Source: a virus. From it: a DNA stretch of 33,547 nucleotides. The translations under genes and the position numbers were made by a program. The notes beneath the pieces were generated by a model. The model did no database searches. It was not told where the DNA came from and worked only from the letters and a program-made list of their open reading frames with translations. The stretch is from the IMG/VR virus record IMGVR_UViG_3300027784_000525, positions 1-33,547 of that record; one strand, written 5' to 3'. Positions 16,570 through 23,766 of the stretch are shown one piece after another. Position 1 is the first letter of the stretch. Every line of letters starts with the position of its first letter.

Positions 16570-18822
16570 ATGCCGGAGATTGCTTTTCATATATGGCTTT
16601 ACTGGCGCAAACAAGGCGCAGAAGATTGGAACAGCGTGGAAGTTGACGATGCTATGGTCGGCGAAAGCTGGCGATACTTTGATCATTTATTGACAAACTT
16701 GGAGTTTGGCGAAACCTACGAATATGAATACGCCTTTCTTGATTTAAATAAATATGAGTGGCATTATGGCGGCATCAAAACCTTTGAGGTGGAGCAAGTA
16801 ATCGTTAAAGGTGCTGCAAGCGGATCCGGGCGCGGCGCGGCGCAGGCGGTTGGACACGCTTTTTCCTATGTAACGGCGCAGGCAGCTGGTTCGGGGATCG
16901 CTGGCGTGCAGGCTGCTGGCGCAGTAATTCATAAAGGCGCGGCAAGTGGATCCGGGCAGGGCAAAACGCAAGCAACGGGCGAAGTTATCGGCTTTCATCA
17001 AGGCGCGGCGGCTGGATCTGGGATCGGTGCAGTGCAGGCGGCTGGAAAAATTATTGTTAAAGCGGCAGCCACGGGCAGCGGCAGGGCTGGTGCAGCGACA
17101 TCGAGTAATGTTCTCGGCCTTGGCGCAGCACGCGGCAGCGGCAGGGCTGGTGCACGGGCTGCCGGGCTGGTGCAGGTAAAAGGCTATTCTTCCGGGGCCG
17201 GGGTCGGTGCAGCGCAAGCGGCTGGCAACGTGATCGGCTTTCATCAAGGCGTGGCGCGTGGCAGCGGCAGCGGTTACGCACGGGCTGCAGGGCTGGTCAT
17301 GGTCAAAGGACAGGCGCGTGGCAGCGGTTTAAGTGGCGGCAAGGGCAAAGGTATTATAACGGTTTATGCAAGCGCACAGGCGGCAGCTGTGGGCACGACA
17401 CAGGCGATCGGGCAAGTGTTCGTTCTGGCGATGCCTTATGGAACAGGAGTGGGCGGTGCCTACGCGGATAGCCACGTGCAGCACAAAGCAGAAGCGCACG
17501 GATCTGCTCTGGGCACAGCACAGGCGTCCGGCAAGTTAATCATAACGGCAAAGGCAAGCGGCGCGGCTTTAGGTTCTGCAAGCGCGGAAGCCTTTGCGTT
17601 TTCGATCATTGCTGGCGCGGCGGCTGGATCGGGAGCAGGATCCGGGCAAGGTGCCGGGCTGGTTGAAATTAAGGCTGGCGCAGTGGCTGGCGGAACGGGA
17701 TCAGGCCGGGCCTCTGGGCAGGTAATTCAAAAAGCTGCTGCACGTGGCGCCGGACAAGGTGCCGGGCAGGCTGAAGGGCGTTGTCGTGTAATCTCGCAGG
17801 CACAGGGCGCCGCTGTGGGTGGCGGCAAGGCCATTGCATTAAACAGGGTCTTTGCGGCTGCGACAGGCGCCGGATCTGGCCTCGGTGCCGCTTCGGCCGT
17901 GCGCGTGCGGCTGGGATCCGCTGCTGGCAGCAGCAAGGGATCCGCACGGGCCGCCGGGCTGGTTAAAGTTAAGGCTGCGGCGAAGGCAAGCGGCGAAGGC
18001 AATGCAAGCGCTGACAGTTTAGTTCTTAAAACTGCTGCAGCAGCCGGGCACGGGATCGCAAGCGCTTCCGCTGCTGGTGAACCGCTGCGCACAGCGATCG
18101 CACGTGGATCGGGCCGGGCCGGGGCGGAAGTTACCGGACACTTCTCTATTATCAAGGCAGCTGCAAAAGGATCCGGGATCGGAGGCACTTTTGCAGACGG
18201 GGATCCGGCTGGAATAGAAAGTGCTCGGGCAAAAGGCTCTGGCCGCGGTGCAGGCCGAGCAGCCGCGCTGGTTATAGCAGTCGGGCAGGCAGCAGGCCAC
18301 GGCATAGGAACCGGGCAGGCTGACGCAGCAGCGCCGATTAAAGTGGGCAAAGCCGCCGGGCGAGGGCGTGCGCGCGCCGGCGCGTCCGCGGACGTGGAGC
18401 ATTTTGCAGCGGCGCGCGGTGCTGGTGCTGGTGCTGGCTGGGCGACATTTAAACTAATTACAGCGGCGCAGGCAGCTGGTTCGGGTGATAGCAAGGGCAG
18501 ATGTATAGGCAAGCAGTTAATCTTTGCGACAGGCGCCGGATCTGGCCTCACGGCTGCTTCTGCAGATAGTTCGCACTGGGCCTTCGCTGCAGCACATGGA
18601 TCCGGGCAGGGCCGGGCGCAGGCCGGGGCTTTTATGTCGCCTGCAGGCCGAGCAAAAGGATCCGGGCACGGCACGGCACGCGTCAATATAATCAAGCGGT
18701 CGGAAGCGAAGCTGCTGGGGCGGCTTAATATCCGGGCCGAGCTGCGCGGCGATCTTGTGCCGGAAATAACTCTGCTGGGGCGGCTTAATCGAAAAGTTAA
18801 CCTATTTGCAAAAATGTTATAA
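16570..18822 (+). CDS. Silk-like repeat fibre protein (Gly/Ala/Ser, about 20-residue repeats)
   Basis: 750 residues. An N-terminal ~75-residue domain (FHIWLYWRKQGAEDWNSVEV ... FGETYEYEYAFLD) resembles a fibronectin-type fold and probably docks to the tail. From about residue 78 to 705 come some 30 imperfect repeats of 19-22 residues with the consensus K-G/A-A-A-x-G-S-G-x-G-x-A-x-A-x-G-hydrophobic-hydrophobic, for example KGAASGSGRGAAQAVGHAF. The last ~45 residues hold two LLGRLN motifs. Low complexity with an alternating small/hydrophobic pattern suggests a long rigid fibre (beta-solenoid or polyglycine-like). I know no named family that fits exactly. Confidence 0.8.
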   Translation: MPEIAFHIWLYWRKQGAEDWNSVEVDDAMVGESWRYFDHLLTNLEFGETYEYEYAFLDLNKYEWHYGGIKTFEVEQVIVKGAASGSGRGAAQAVGHAFSYVTAQAAGSGIAGVQAAGAVIHKGAASGSGQGKTQATGEVIGFHQGAAAGSGIGAVQAAGKIIVKAAATGSGRAGAATSSNVLGLGAARGSGRAGARAAGLVQVKGYSSGAGVGAAQAAGNVIGFHQGVARGSGSGYARAAGLVMVKGQARGSGLSGGKGKGIITVYASAQAAAVGTTQAIGQVFVLAMPYGTGVGGAYADSHVQHKAEAHGSALGTAQASGKLIITAKASGAALGSASAEAFAFSIIAGAAAGSGAGSGQGAGLVEIKAGAVAGGTGSGRASGQVIQKAAARGAGQGAGQAEGRCRVISQAQGAAVGGGKAIALNRVFAAATGAGSGLGAASAVRVRLGSAAGSSKGSARAAGLVKVKAAAKASGEGNASADSLVLKTAAAAGHGIASASAAGEPLRTAIARGSGRAGAEVTGHFSIIKAAAKGSGIGGTFADGDPAGIESARAKGSGRGAGRAAALVIAVGQAAGHGIGTGQADAAAPIKVGKAAGRGRARAGASADVEHFAAARGAGAGAGWATFKLITAAQAAGSGDSKGRCIGKQLIFATGAGSGLTAASADSSHWAFAAAHGSGQGRAQAGAFMSPAGRAKGSGHGTARVNIIKRSEAKLLGRLNIRAELRGDLVPEITLLGRLNRKVNLFAKML

Positions 18823-18854
18823 ATCCGGTAAAATAACAGAAGGGAGGGAGTTTT

Positions 18855-19172
18855 ATGTTAAGGAACCAAAACTTTGAAATGGCTGCAGGCGATAACAAGC
18901 GCCTTGAGTTCACTGTTGAAGATCAGGACAATCTTGAACACGGCTCGGCGATCTGGGCGGCTTCACAGTATTTAAGCGGCGAACCCGTTTTAACAAAGGA
19001 AGGCGCTGGCAGTATAACGATCAGCGAGAACCGCGTGCTTGTTGATTTGGTGCCTGAAGATACGCAGGAACTTGAAAGCGGCACGTATTATCACGAGCTG
19101 CAGATCACGATCGAAGATCAAGTTTACACAGCAGCATCGGGAGAGTTAAAGCTCCATCCTACAATAATTTAA
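18855..19172 (+). CDS. BppU-like / Ig-like baseplate or fibre accessory protein
   Basis: 105 residues behind AGGGAGGG. The sequence has the layout of short phage beta-sandwich proteins: MLRNQNFEMAAGDNKRLEFT at the start, then VLVDLVPEDTQELESGTYYH and a final strand TAASGELKLHPT. The DTQ.L..GTYYHE pattern is typical of N-terminal domains of upper baseplate proteins. It probably links fibres to the tail tip. Confidence 0.65.
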   Translation: MLRNQNFEMAAGDNKRLEFTVEDQDNLEHGSAIWAASQYLSGEPVLTKEGAGSITISENRVLVDLVPEDTQELESGTYYHELQITIEDQVYTAASGELKLHPTII

Positions 19173-19189
19173 AGGGAGGCTTTTTTGTT

Positions 19190-19651
19190 ATGGGAGTGGT
19201 TTATTTGGCAGGCGCGATCAGCGAAGTTGATCCGACTTATGCTACGGAGTGGCGCGCGGTGGCCGAAAGGTATTTAAGCGGTGCAGGCTTTGAGGTATTA
19301 AATCCCTGCGCTGGGAAGGATCTTTACGCGCCGGGCGTGAACGAGGACATGTTTACACCTGCGCAGATCGTGGAGGCGGATTTGGAAATGATCTGGCAGA
19401 GCGACATTATACTGGCAGAAGTGGGCAGGCGCGACATACCTTACCACGGAACGAGCATGGAAATTGCTTATGCTTACCAGTGGAAAAAAACGATCATAGT
19501 TTGGGGCGGATCGCGATCTTACTGGATCCGTTACCATGCCACGGCGCAGTTCAAGGGATTGCCGCAAGCGATAGTTTACATTATAAGGGAGGGATTAAAT
19601 GCAAGCCGATCACAGAAAGGCTGTTTGGGATCTTTATGTCAGAAATGTTAG
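19190..19651 (+). CDS. Nucleoside 2-deoxyribosyltransferase-like protein
   Basis: 153 residues. The N-terminus VYLAGAISEVDPTYATEW, the acidic pair region AEVGRRDIPYHGTSMEIAYA and the alternating alpha/beta pattern match the deoxyribosyltransferase/DRTGG-like fold that exchanges bases on deoxynucleosides. The E in GTSMEIAYA is the expected catalytic position. The last ~18 residues overlap the next gene by 53 bases and read as a frame-driven extension (GCLGSLCQKC). It may salvage or modify nucleotides during infection. Confidence 0.75.
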   Translation: MGVVYLAGAISEVDPTYATEWRAVAERYLSGAGFEVLNPCAGKDLYAPGVNEDMFTPAQIVEADLEMIWQSDIILAEVGRRDIPYHGTSMEIAYAYQWKKTIIVWGGSRSYWIRYHATAQFKGLPQAIVYIIREGLNASRSQKGCLGSLCQKC

Positions 19652-20753
19652 TTACCATGAAATAGCAGAGCGGCTGGGATTAACTTACAGGCAGGTTCGG
19701 CGGTGCATTGAACAGGAACGATCGCGCCGGGGCTTGGTCGGACAGGGCAAGGCGCAAAACAAAACGAAAAACGAAACGCAGCCGCAAGAAACAGGCCTGA
19801 CGGATCTGCCGGAAGCGATCTATGAGTTTATTAATAAGCCGCGCAGCAGGGAGGACATAAGAAATCACTTTAATTTATCCGAGCGCCTTTTGGGTGCAGT
19901 GCTGCAAGATTTACGCGATCAGGGCAAGTTGATCGAAGAAGATGGCGAAACGGTAAAACTGCAGAAGCAGATTATCCCGTGCGAAGTGCCCGTGCATGAG
20001 GCAGATTGGAAGGGCGATCGGATAATAAGGTTTGGCATTGCAAGCGATAAGCACTTTAATTCAAAGTATGCGCAGATTAGCAATATTCACAGGCTTTACG
20101 ATACCTTTCAGGCCGAAGGGATCGAATGGGTCTATGATCCGGGCGATGTTGATGAAGGCGAAAAAATGCGTCCGGGCCACGAATACGAATGTTATAATCA
20201 AGGTGCTGATGATCACGTGGCGGAGATCGTTAAAAATCATCCACGGCGCGAAGTTAACGGCAAGCCGATGAAAACTTATTTTATAAGTGGGAACCATGAT
20301 CACAGTTTTATCAAAAGATCGGGCCTTGATATAGGCAAAACGATTGCGGAACAGCGCGAAGATATGATATACTTAGGGCAGAGCTGGGCGCAGGTTAATT
20401 TAACTCCTACTTGTATAATGGAGCTGCGTCATCCGGCAGACAGCACGGCATACGCGATCAGTTACAAAACGCAAAAAATGATCGATGCGATGTTTGGCGG
20501 CACGAAGCCGAACCTTTTATTGATAGGGCATTATCACAAAGCCGAATATCTGTTCTATAGGAACGTTCACGCTATACAGGCAGGCTGCCTGCAAGGGCAG
20601 ACGCCTTATATGAGGAACAAAGGGATCGCGGCAATGCAAGGCGGCTGGATAGTTGAAGTAAAAGTTGATGACGAGGGCGGCGTGGAGAGCATAGCGCTGC
20701 GCTTTATCCCGTTTTATTATACAACGATCAACGATTATCTTAGCTGGAGTTAA
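19599..20753 (+). CDS. HTH-metallophosphoesterase fusion
   Basis: 384 residues; the ATG at 19599 has a GGGAGGG site inside the end of the previous gene. Residues 1-50 form a sigma-70 region 4-like helix-turn-helix (AVWDLYVRNVSYHEIAERLG then YRQVRRCIEQERSR). Residues about 70-130 look like a winged helix (EAIYEFINKPRSREDIRNHF). From residue ~145 a metallophosphoesterase domain carries ASDKHFNS, YDPGDVDEGE, ISGNHDHSF and LIGHYHKAE, all expected metal ligands. The combination implies a nuclease or phosphatase targeted to DNA. The substrate is unknown. Confidence 0.8.
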   Translation: MQADHRKAVWDLYVRNVSYHEIAERLGLTYRQVRRCIEQERSRRGLVGQGKAQNKTKNETQPQETGLTDLPEAIYEFINKPRSREDIRNHFNLSERLLGAVLQDLRDQGKLIEEDGETVKLQKQIIPCEVPVHEADWKGDRIIRFGIASDKHFNSKYAQISNIHRLYDTFQAEGIEWVYDPGDVDEGEKMRPGHEYECYNQGADDHVAEIVKNHPRREVNGKPMKTYFISGNHDHSFIKRSGLDIGKTIAEQREDMIYLGQSWAQVNLTPTCIMELRHPADSTAYAISYKTQKMIDAMFGGTKPNLLLIGHYHKAEYLFYRNVHAIQAGCLQGQTPYMRNKGIAAMQGGWIVEVKVDDEGGVESIALRFIPFYYTTINDYLSWS

Positions 20754-20768
20754 AGGAGGTGAAATTAG

Positions 20769-21086
20769 ATGTTTGAGTGGCTGGCTGAAATTCAGGCTTG
20801 GTGGGGCTTAATAGGTTTACTTGTAATTTTCAGCATCAAGGCAGTGCTGGACTGGGAGGGCACGGTAAAAAGGATCCGTGAGTTGATCTTTTTAGCTGAA
20901 GAATTGGCAAGGAAGCAAGTTTTAAAAACTGGCAAAGAAAAGTTTGAATGGGTGAAAAATAACGGATATTCTTACCTTCCGAGCTGGTTAAGGTTGTTTA
21001 TAAGCGAAGCACTTTACGCAAAGATCGTGCAAAACATATTTGATAAGATTAAAGAATGGGCGGAAAATGACGATCTTACCAGTTAA
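20769..21086 (+). CDS. Holin-like membrane protein
   Basis: 105 residues behind AAAGGAGGTGA. One N-terminal membrane helix (WWGLIGLLVIFSIKAVLDWE) is followed by a charged helical region with EELARKQVLKTGKEKFEWVK, the layout of LLH-type holins (membrane helix, then AEQ...GKEK...V). It is the last gene before a strong terminator. Because the amidase lies 8 kb upstream, the lysis genes would be split. Confidence 0.55.
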   Translation: MFEWLAEIQAWWGLIGLLVIFSIKAVLDWEGTVKRIRELIFLAEELARKQVLKTGKEKFEWVKNNGYSYLPSWLRLFISEALYAKIVQNIFDKIKEWAENDDLTS

Positions 21087-21098
21087 AACGGCATAAAA

Positions 21099-21116
21099 TA
21101 ACGGACTTGTCCGTTA
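21099..21116. promoter_or_regulatory. 18-bp perfect palindrome
   Basis: TAACGGAC-TT-GTCCGTTA, 13 bases after the holin-like gene. The 8-bp arms around TT fit a dimeric repressor operator better than a terminator, since no T tract follows. No second copy was noticed in the window. Confidence 0.4.
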
Positions 21117-21164
21117 AAATAAAGTTTGGCCTCCCTTCCTGTAACACACTTCCCTTCTCCTGTG

Positions 21165-21195
21165 GCTGTGCAGCAATGCTGCACAGCTTTTTTTT
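21165..21195 (+). terminator. Strong Rho-independent terminator of the late operon
   Basis: GCTGTGCAGC (21165-21174), loop AAT, GCTGCACAGC (21178-21187), then eight T residues. A 10-bp perfect GC-rich stem plus T8 is a textbook terminator. It separates late genes from the hammerhead module. Confidence 0.95.
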
Positions 21196-21220
21196 GTGAA
21201 AAAACATAAAAAACTCAAAA

Positions 21221-21237
21221 GAATTTAAAATAAATTC
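21221..21237. repeat. AT-rich inverted repeat
   Basis: GAATTTA-AAA-TAAATTC, in the AT-rich stretch after the terminator. It could be a regulator site or a melting element. The stretch 21196-21345 holds no gene. Confidence 0.35.
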
Positions 21238-21345
21238 AGACTTTTTGCTGGCAGTAGATGGTAAATGCCTTAACCACGGGCTTTTTCGGCCTCAAAAAGT
21301 TGCAAGTGGATGTCGGGAAAATCGGGTGAAATAAGGGTAAAACGC

Positions 21346-21374
21346 TTTACAAAGGGTCTGATGCATGGTATTAT
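21346..21374 (+). promoter_or_regulatory. Near-consensus extended -10 promoter of the ncRNA/hammerhead module
   Basis: TTTACA at 21346-21351 (5 of 6), a 17-base spacer, and TATTAT at 21369-21374 (5 of 6) preceded by TGG (21366-21368), an extended -10 element. Transcription should start near 21381. Confidence 0.8.
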
Positions 21375-21380
21375 ATAGTT

Positions 21381-21737
21381 GCAAGAGGGAAAGGGAAAAC
21401 AGCAAGACCGAACCTTGAAAACAGAATAGCAGCTGCAAGCCGGGAAACCTTAAGGGCCGGGCACAGCCAAAAGAAAGAGGCTGACGGGAGCAGGAACCGC
21501 GAAACACTGGCAAGGTAAAACGAAGGGCAGCTGCAAGACTGGCGAAAGCCACGGGTGGCGCCGATATAACGCTGGGGAGCCGAGAGGCTTTAAAAGGATA
21601 ACACGGCGCAGGAGCTGCAAGAAGGAGCAGGCGAGGATGGCGGTGGATAGGTAAACAAGACCCCGAAGAAGGCGGCCATTGCAAGGCCGCTTAAGCGAAG
21701 CCGAAATAACCGGGCAGCGGAAACGCTGCCCGTTATA
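21381..21737 (+). ncRNA. Large structured non-coding RNA, ended by hammerhead cleavage
   Basis: No plus-strand ORF with a ribosome site lies between the promoter and 21806. Compact helices with loops typical of folded RNA are visible: CAGCC/GGCTG (21464-21483), TGGC-GAAA-GCCA (21540-21551), AGCC-GAGA-GGCT (21578-21589), and GCGGCC/GGCCGC around ATTGCAA (21672-21690). Stem III of the ribozyme is also capped by GAAA (21720-21723). The motif GCTGCAAG recurs at 21432, 21530 and 21614 (GTTGCAAG at 21378). The 3' end would be set by ribozyme cleavage after 21737. Size and style recall the ornate phage RNAs (GOLLD, ROOL), but I cannot match it to a known class. Confidence 0.7.
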
Positions 21738-21778
21738 CGCTGCAGACTGACCGCTGCGGTGCTGATGAGGCAGGTTAA
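21691..21778 (+). ncRNA. Hammerhead ribozyme A (type II)
   Basis: Core elements in type II order: GCC (21700-21702), GAAA (21703-21706), stem III (TAAC...GGGCAGCG, GAAA loop, CGCTGCCC-GTTA, one bulged C) to 21735, U21736 pairing with A21706, and A21737 as the cleavage nucleotide. Stem I is CGCTGCAG (21738-21745) with CTGCGGTG (21754-21761), eight pairs of which two are wobbles. CTGATGA (21762-21768) and GGC (21769-21771) close stem II with GCC. TTAA at 21691 and 21775 could extend stem II. Every catalytic-core base is present. It sits between the ncRNA and the ribosome site of the amidoligase gene. Confidence 0.93.
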
Positions 21779-21805
21779 AAAAACTTTTAAAGGAGCGTTT
21801 AAAAG

Positions 21806-22636
21806 ATGAAAAAGGAACAGGTTAACGGATTTAACACGGAGCGGACTTTTGGAGTAGAGATTGAGTTTTTAGGACACGCGAACGCAGTGGCCGCAAAGTG
21901 CCGGGCAATGGGCATTGATTGCAGAGTTGAAAACTATAACCACGAAAACCGCGAATGGTGGAAAATAGTTACTGACGCAAGTGTTAACGGAGCCGGAGAA
22001 GGGCTGGAGATTGTGAGCCCGATATTGCACGGCCGCGAAGGGCTGGAAGCAGTTAAAACAGTTTGTGCAGCGTTGGAAGCAGCAGGCGCGACAGTAAATG
22101 TAACATGCGGCCTGCACGTGCATCACGGAGCAGAGGACTTTAACGTTAACAGTTTTAAAAACATTACTTTACTTTATACCCGATACGAAAAAACGATTGA
22201 CAGCCTGATGCCGAAAAGCCGGCGCGGCAGTAATAACACTTACTGCGCAAGTTTGTTTGACTTGCAGCACGCGACCTTTAGCAGCGCGCAGCGCTTTATG
22301 GAATGGATTTACAATGCACGCGATACCGACCAGTTGCTTGACTTTTTTAGCAGGCGCTTTTTAAAGCTGAACCTGCGCGCTTACCGGGCGCACTCGACAG
22401 TAGAGTTTAGGCAGCACAGCGGAACGACAGAAGCCGCGAAAGTTGTTAACTGGATTTTGTTAACGCAAGCAATGGTTAACAAAGCGACAGAGCGCACGGT
22501 GCTGAACCCGGCGAACGTTGACGACAGCTGGAAAAGCTTTAAAAAAGCAGTGGCCTTGACGGGCTACCGCGGAGCGACAGAAGAACTGCAGGCGGTGCAG
22601 CGGTTTTATGGCAAGCGCCGGAAGCAGTTAGCATAA
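21806..22636 (+). CDS. Amidoligase-family enzyme
   Basis: 276 residues behind AAAGGAGC. Motifs follow the glutamine-synthetase-like amidoligase family: FGVEIEF near the N-terminus (metal-binding acidic residues), WKIVTDASVNG, GLEIVSPIL, CGLHVHHG (histidines of the active site), MPKSRRGSNNTYC, and HSTVEFRQHSGTT with N-W-I following. Such enzymes are predicted to form amide or peptide bonds using ATP, for example adding glutamate or other amines to proteins or peptides. The gene lies between hammerheads A and B and contains no GATC, unlike most of the phage. A gamma-glutamylcyclotransferase gene 3 kb downstream is a natural functional partner. Confidence 0.88.
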   Translation: MKKEQVNGFNTERTFGVEIEFLGHANAVAAKCRAMGIDCRVENYNHENREWWKIVTDASVNGAGEGLEIVSPILHGREGLEAVKTVCAALEAAGATVNVTCGLHVHHGAEDFNVNSFKNITLLYTRYEKTIDSLMPKSRRGSNNTYCASLFDLQHATFSSAQRFMEWIYNARDTDQLLDFFSRRFLKLNLRAYRAHSTVEFRQHSGTTEAAKVVNWILLTQAMVNKATERTVLNPANVDDSWKSFKKAVALTGYRGATEELQAVQRFYGKRRKQLA

Positions 22637-22638
22637 CA

Positions 22639-22707
22639 GCCGAAACCGGGCGGAGCAGCAGCGGCCTGCCCGGTATGCAAAGGGTGCCGCCTTTGCACTG
22701 ATGAGGC
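22639..22707 (+). ncRNA. Hammerhead ribozyme B (type II)
   Basis: It starts two bases after the amidoligase stop. GCC (22639-22641) and GAAA (22642-22645) lead into stem III CCGGGC/GCCCGG (22646-22651 with 22668-22673), then U22674 and A22675, with cleavage after A22675. Stem I is TGCAAAGG (22676-22683) with CCTTTGCA (22690-22697), eight Watson-Crick pairs. CTGATGA lies at 22698-22704 and GGC at 22705-22707, closing stem II with GCC. The next ribosome site (CGGGAGG) lies about 25 bases downstream, so a cleaved mRNA keeps its translation signal. Confidence 0.95.
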
Positions 22708-22738
22708 AGGCAGCAAAAAAAAACGGGAGGCGTTAAAT

Positions 22739-23176
22739 ATGGAACTGCAGGGCAAGCTTACCAGCAAGGAAGCGCAGTGGACTTATTTGTTAGCAGGGCG
22801 CGCAGTGGTTACGCTGGAAAATAGCGAAACCGGGAACCGCTTTACTTACAAAGTGAAAGGCTTGGAGAAAGACGATGGAACAATGCTTTATTTTGTGAGT
22901 GTTTTAAGTGGCCACGATAATGACAGCGATTATGCTTATATGGGAACCATATTTGCAGACGGGCGCTTTAAGCTTACAAAGAAAAGCCGGATCAGCGCAG
23001 AAGCTGCGAGCTACAAAGCTTTTTACTGGCTCTACGAAATGCTTAAGCAGGGCAAAGAATTGCCGGAGCAGGTTAACTTTTACCATGCCGGAACCTGCGG
23101 ACGCTGTGGCCGGACTTTAACGGTGCCGGAGAGCATAGAAACTGGGATGGGGCCGCACTGCAGGAACGCGGCCTGA
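22739..23176 (+). CDS. Zinc-finger protein, DUF6011-like
   Basis: 145 residues behind CGGGAGG. The C-terminal ~30 residues hold CGRCGRTLTVPESIETGMGP followed by HC, a C-x2-C ... G.GP.C zinc-binding pattern seen in DUF6011-type phage proteins. The N-terminal ~100 residues have a beta-rich pattern (GNRFTYKVKG, TMLYFVSVLSG, DYAYMGTIFADGRF) and then a helix. Function is unknown; these domains are frequent in phage early operons and may bind nucleic acid. Confidence 0.7.
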   Translation: MELQGKLTSKEAQWTYLLAGRAVVTLENSETGNRFTYKVKGLEKDDGTMLYFVSVLSGHDNDSDYAYMGTIFADGRFKLTKKSRISAEAASYKAFYWLYEMLKQGKELPEQVNFYHAGTCGRCGRTLTVPESIETGMGPHCRNAA

Positions 23177-23205
23177 TAGTTAAAAATAAACGGGAGGTTT
23201 TTACA

Positions 23206-23511
23206 ATGGAAAAAATTTATGACCCTAATAAAAGGCGGATTGAAGTTAACTTTAAGGCTTACCGGGCGGATTACATTGCTGACAACGTGCAGCCCGGCGG
23301 CAATGTTTACGTTTACTTTAACAAAGAAGCTTACATTAAGGAAAAACATGCGCTGATAGCGCGCCTGCAGCATGACCCCGGTGTTGAGGTTAGAGGCTGG
23401 GATCAGGAACTTGAGTGGTATTTAGTGGTTATAAGTGATCACAGGCTGCGACAGCGTGGCGTGAATGAAAGTGCTTGGAGCAGGGCGCAAGAACATAACC
23501 TGTTAGGTTAA
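23206..23511 (+). CDS. Hypothetical early protein
   Basis: 101 residues with CGGGAGG ahead. It is basic, with a mixed alpha/beta pattern (NVYVYFNKEAYIKEKHALIA, YLVVISDHRLRQRGV). I do not recognise a family. It lies in a group of three small genes between hammerheads B and C and would share their processed mRNA. It holds two of the three GATC sites in this module. Confidence 0.7.
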   Translation: MEKIYDPNKRRIEVNFKAYRADYIADNVQPGGNVYVYFNKEAYIKEKHALIARLQHDPGVEVRGWDQELEWYLVVISDHRLRQRGVNESAWSRAQEHNLLG

Positions 23512-23532
23512 AAAAAACAGGAGGTTTTTAAC

Positions 23533-23766
23533 ATGATTAAAATTACATTAGAAACTGGCAAAACATACGAGGCTGAAACTTACGAAAGGCTTATAACAGT
23601 GCTGGCGCGAACCAGTTATTTACAGGAAAGCAAGTTTGACTATATGGCGAACGTGGCGAAGCGCTGCAATATATGGAACGGCGCTGAAATTGAATACCAT
23701 AACGCCGAAAGCTTTATTAAGGAGTTGCAGCGCGTGGGCGTGGTGCAGGAGCTATGGGAAGAATAA
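23533..23766 (+). CDS. Hypothetical early protein
   Basis: 77 residues with CAGGAGG ahead. It begins with a beta hairpin (IKITLETGKTYEAETYE) and ends in a short helical region (YHNAESFIKELQRVGVVQEL). No family is recognised. Its stop codon (23764-23766) touches the first pairing base of hammerhead C, so the 3' end of this mRNA would be the ribozyme product. Confidence 0.75.
   Translation: MIKITLETGKTYEAETYERLITVLARTSYLQESKFDYMANVAKRCNIWNGAEIEYHNAESFIKELQRVGVVQELWEE

Noticed and set aside
17727-18695. Minus-strand ORF of 322 codons in the repeat fibre gene
   Set aside because: Shadow of the Gly/Ala-rich repeats; the complement of GC-rich small-residue codons remains open by chance.
20200-20230. 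CTGATGA inside the HTH-metallophosphoesterase gene
   Set aside because: Flanking bases do not form stems I and III; coding only.
21292-21684. Minus-strand ORF of 130 codons across the ncRNA region
   Set aside because: No ribosome site, low-complexity composition, opposite to every other gene, and it lies on the structured RNA and its promoter.
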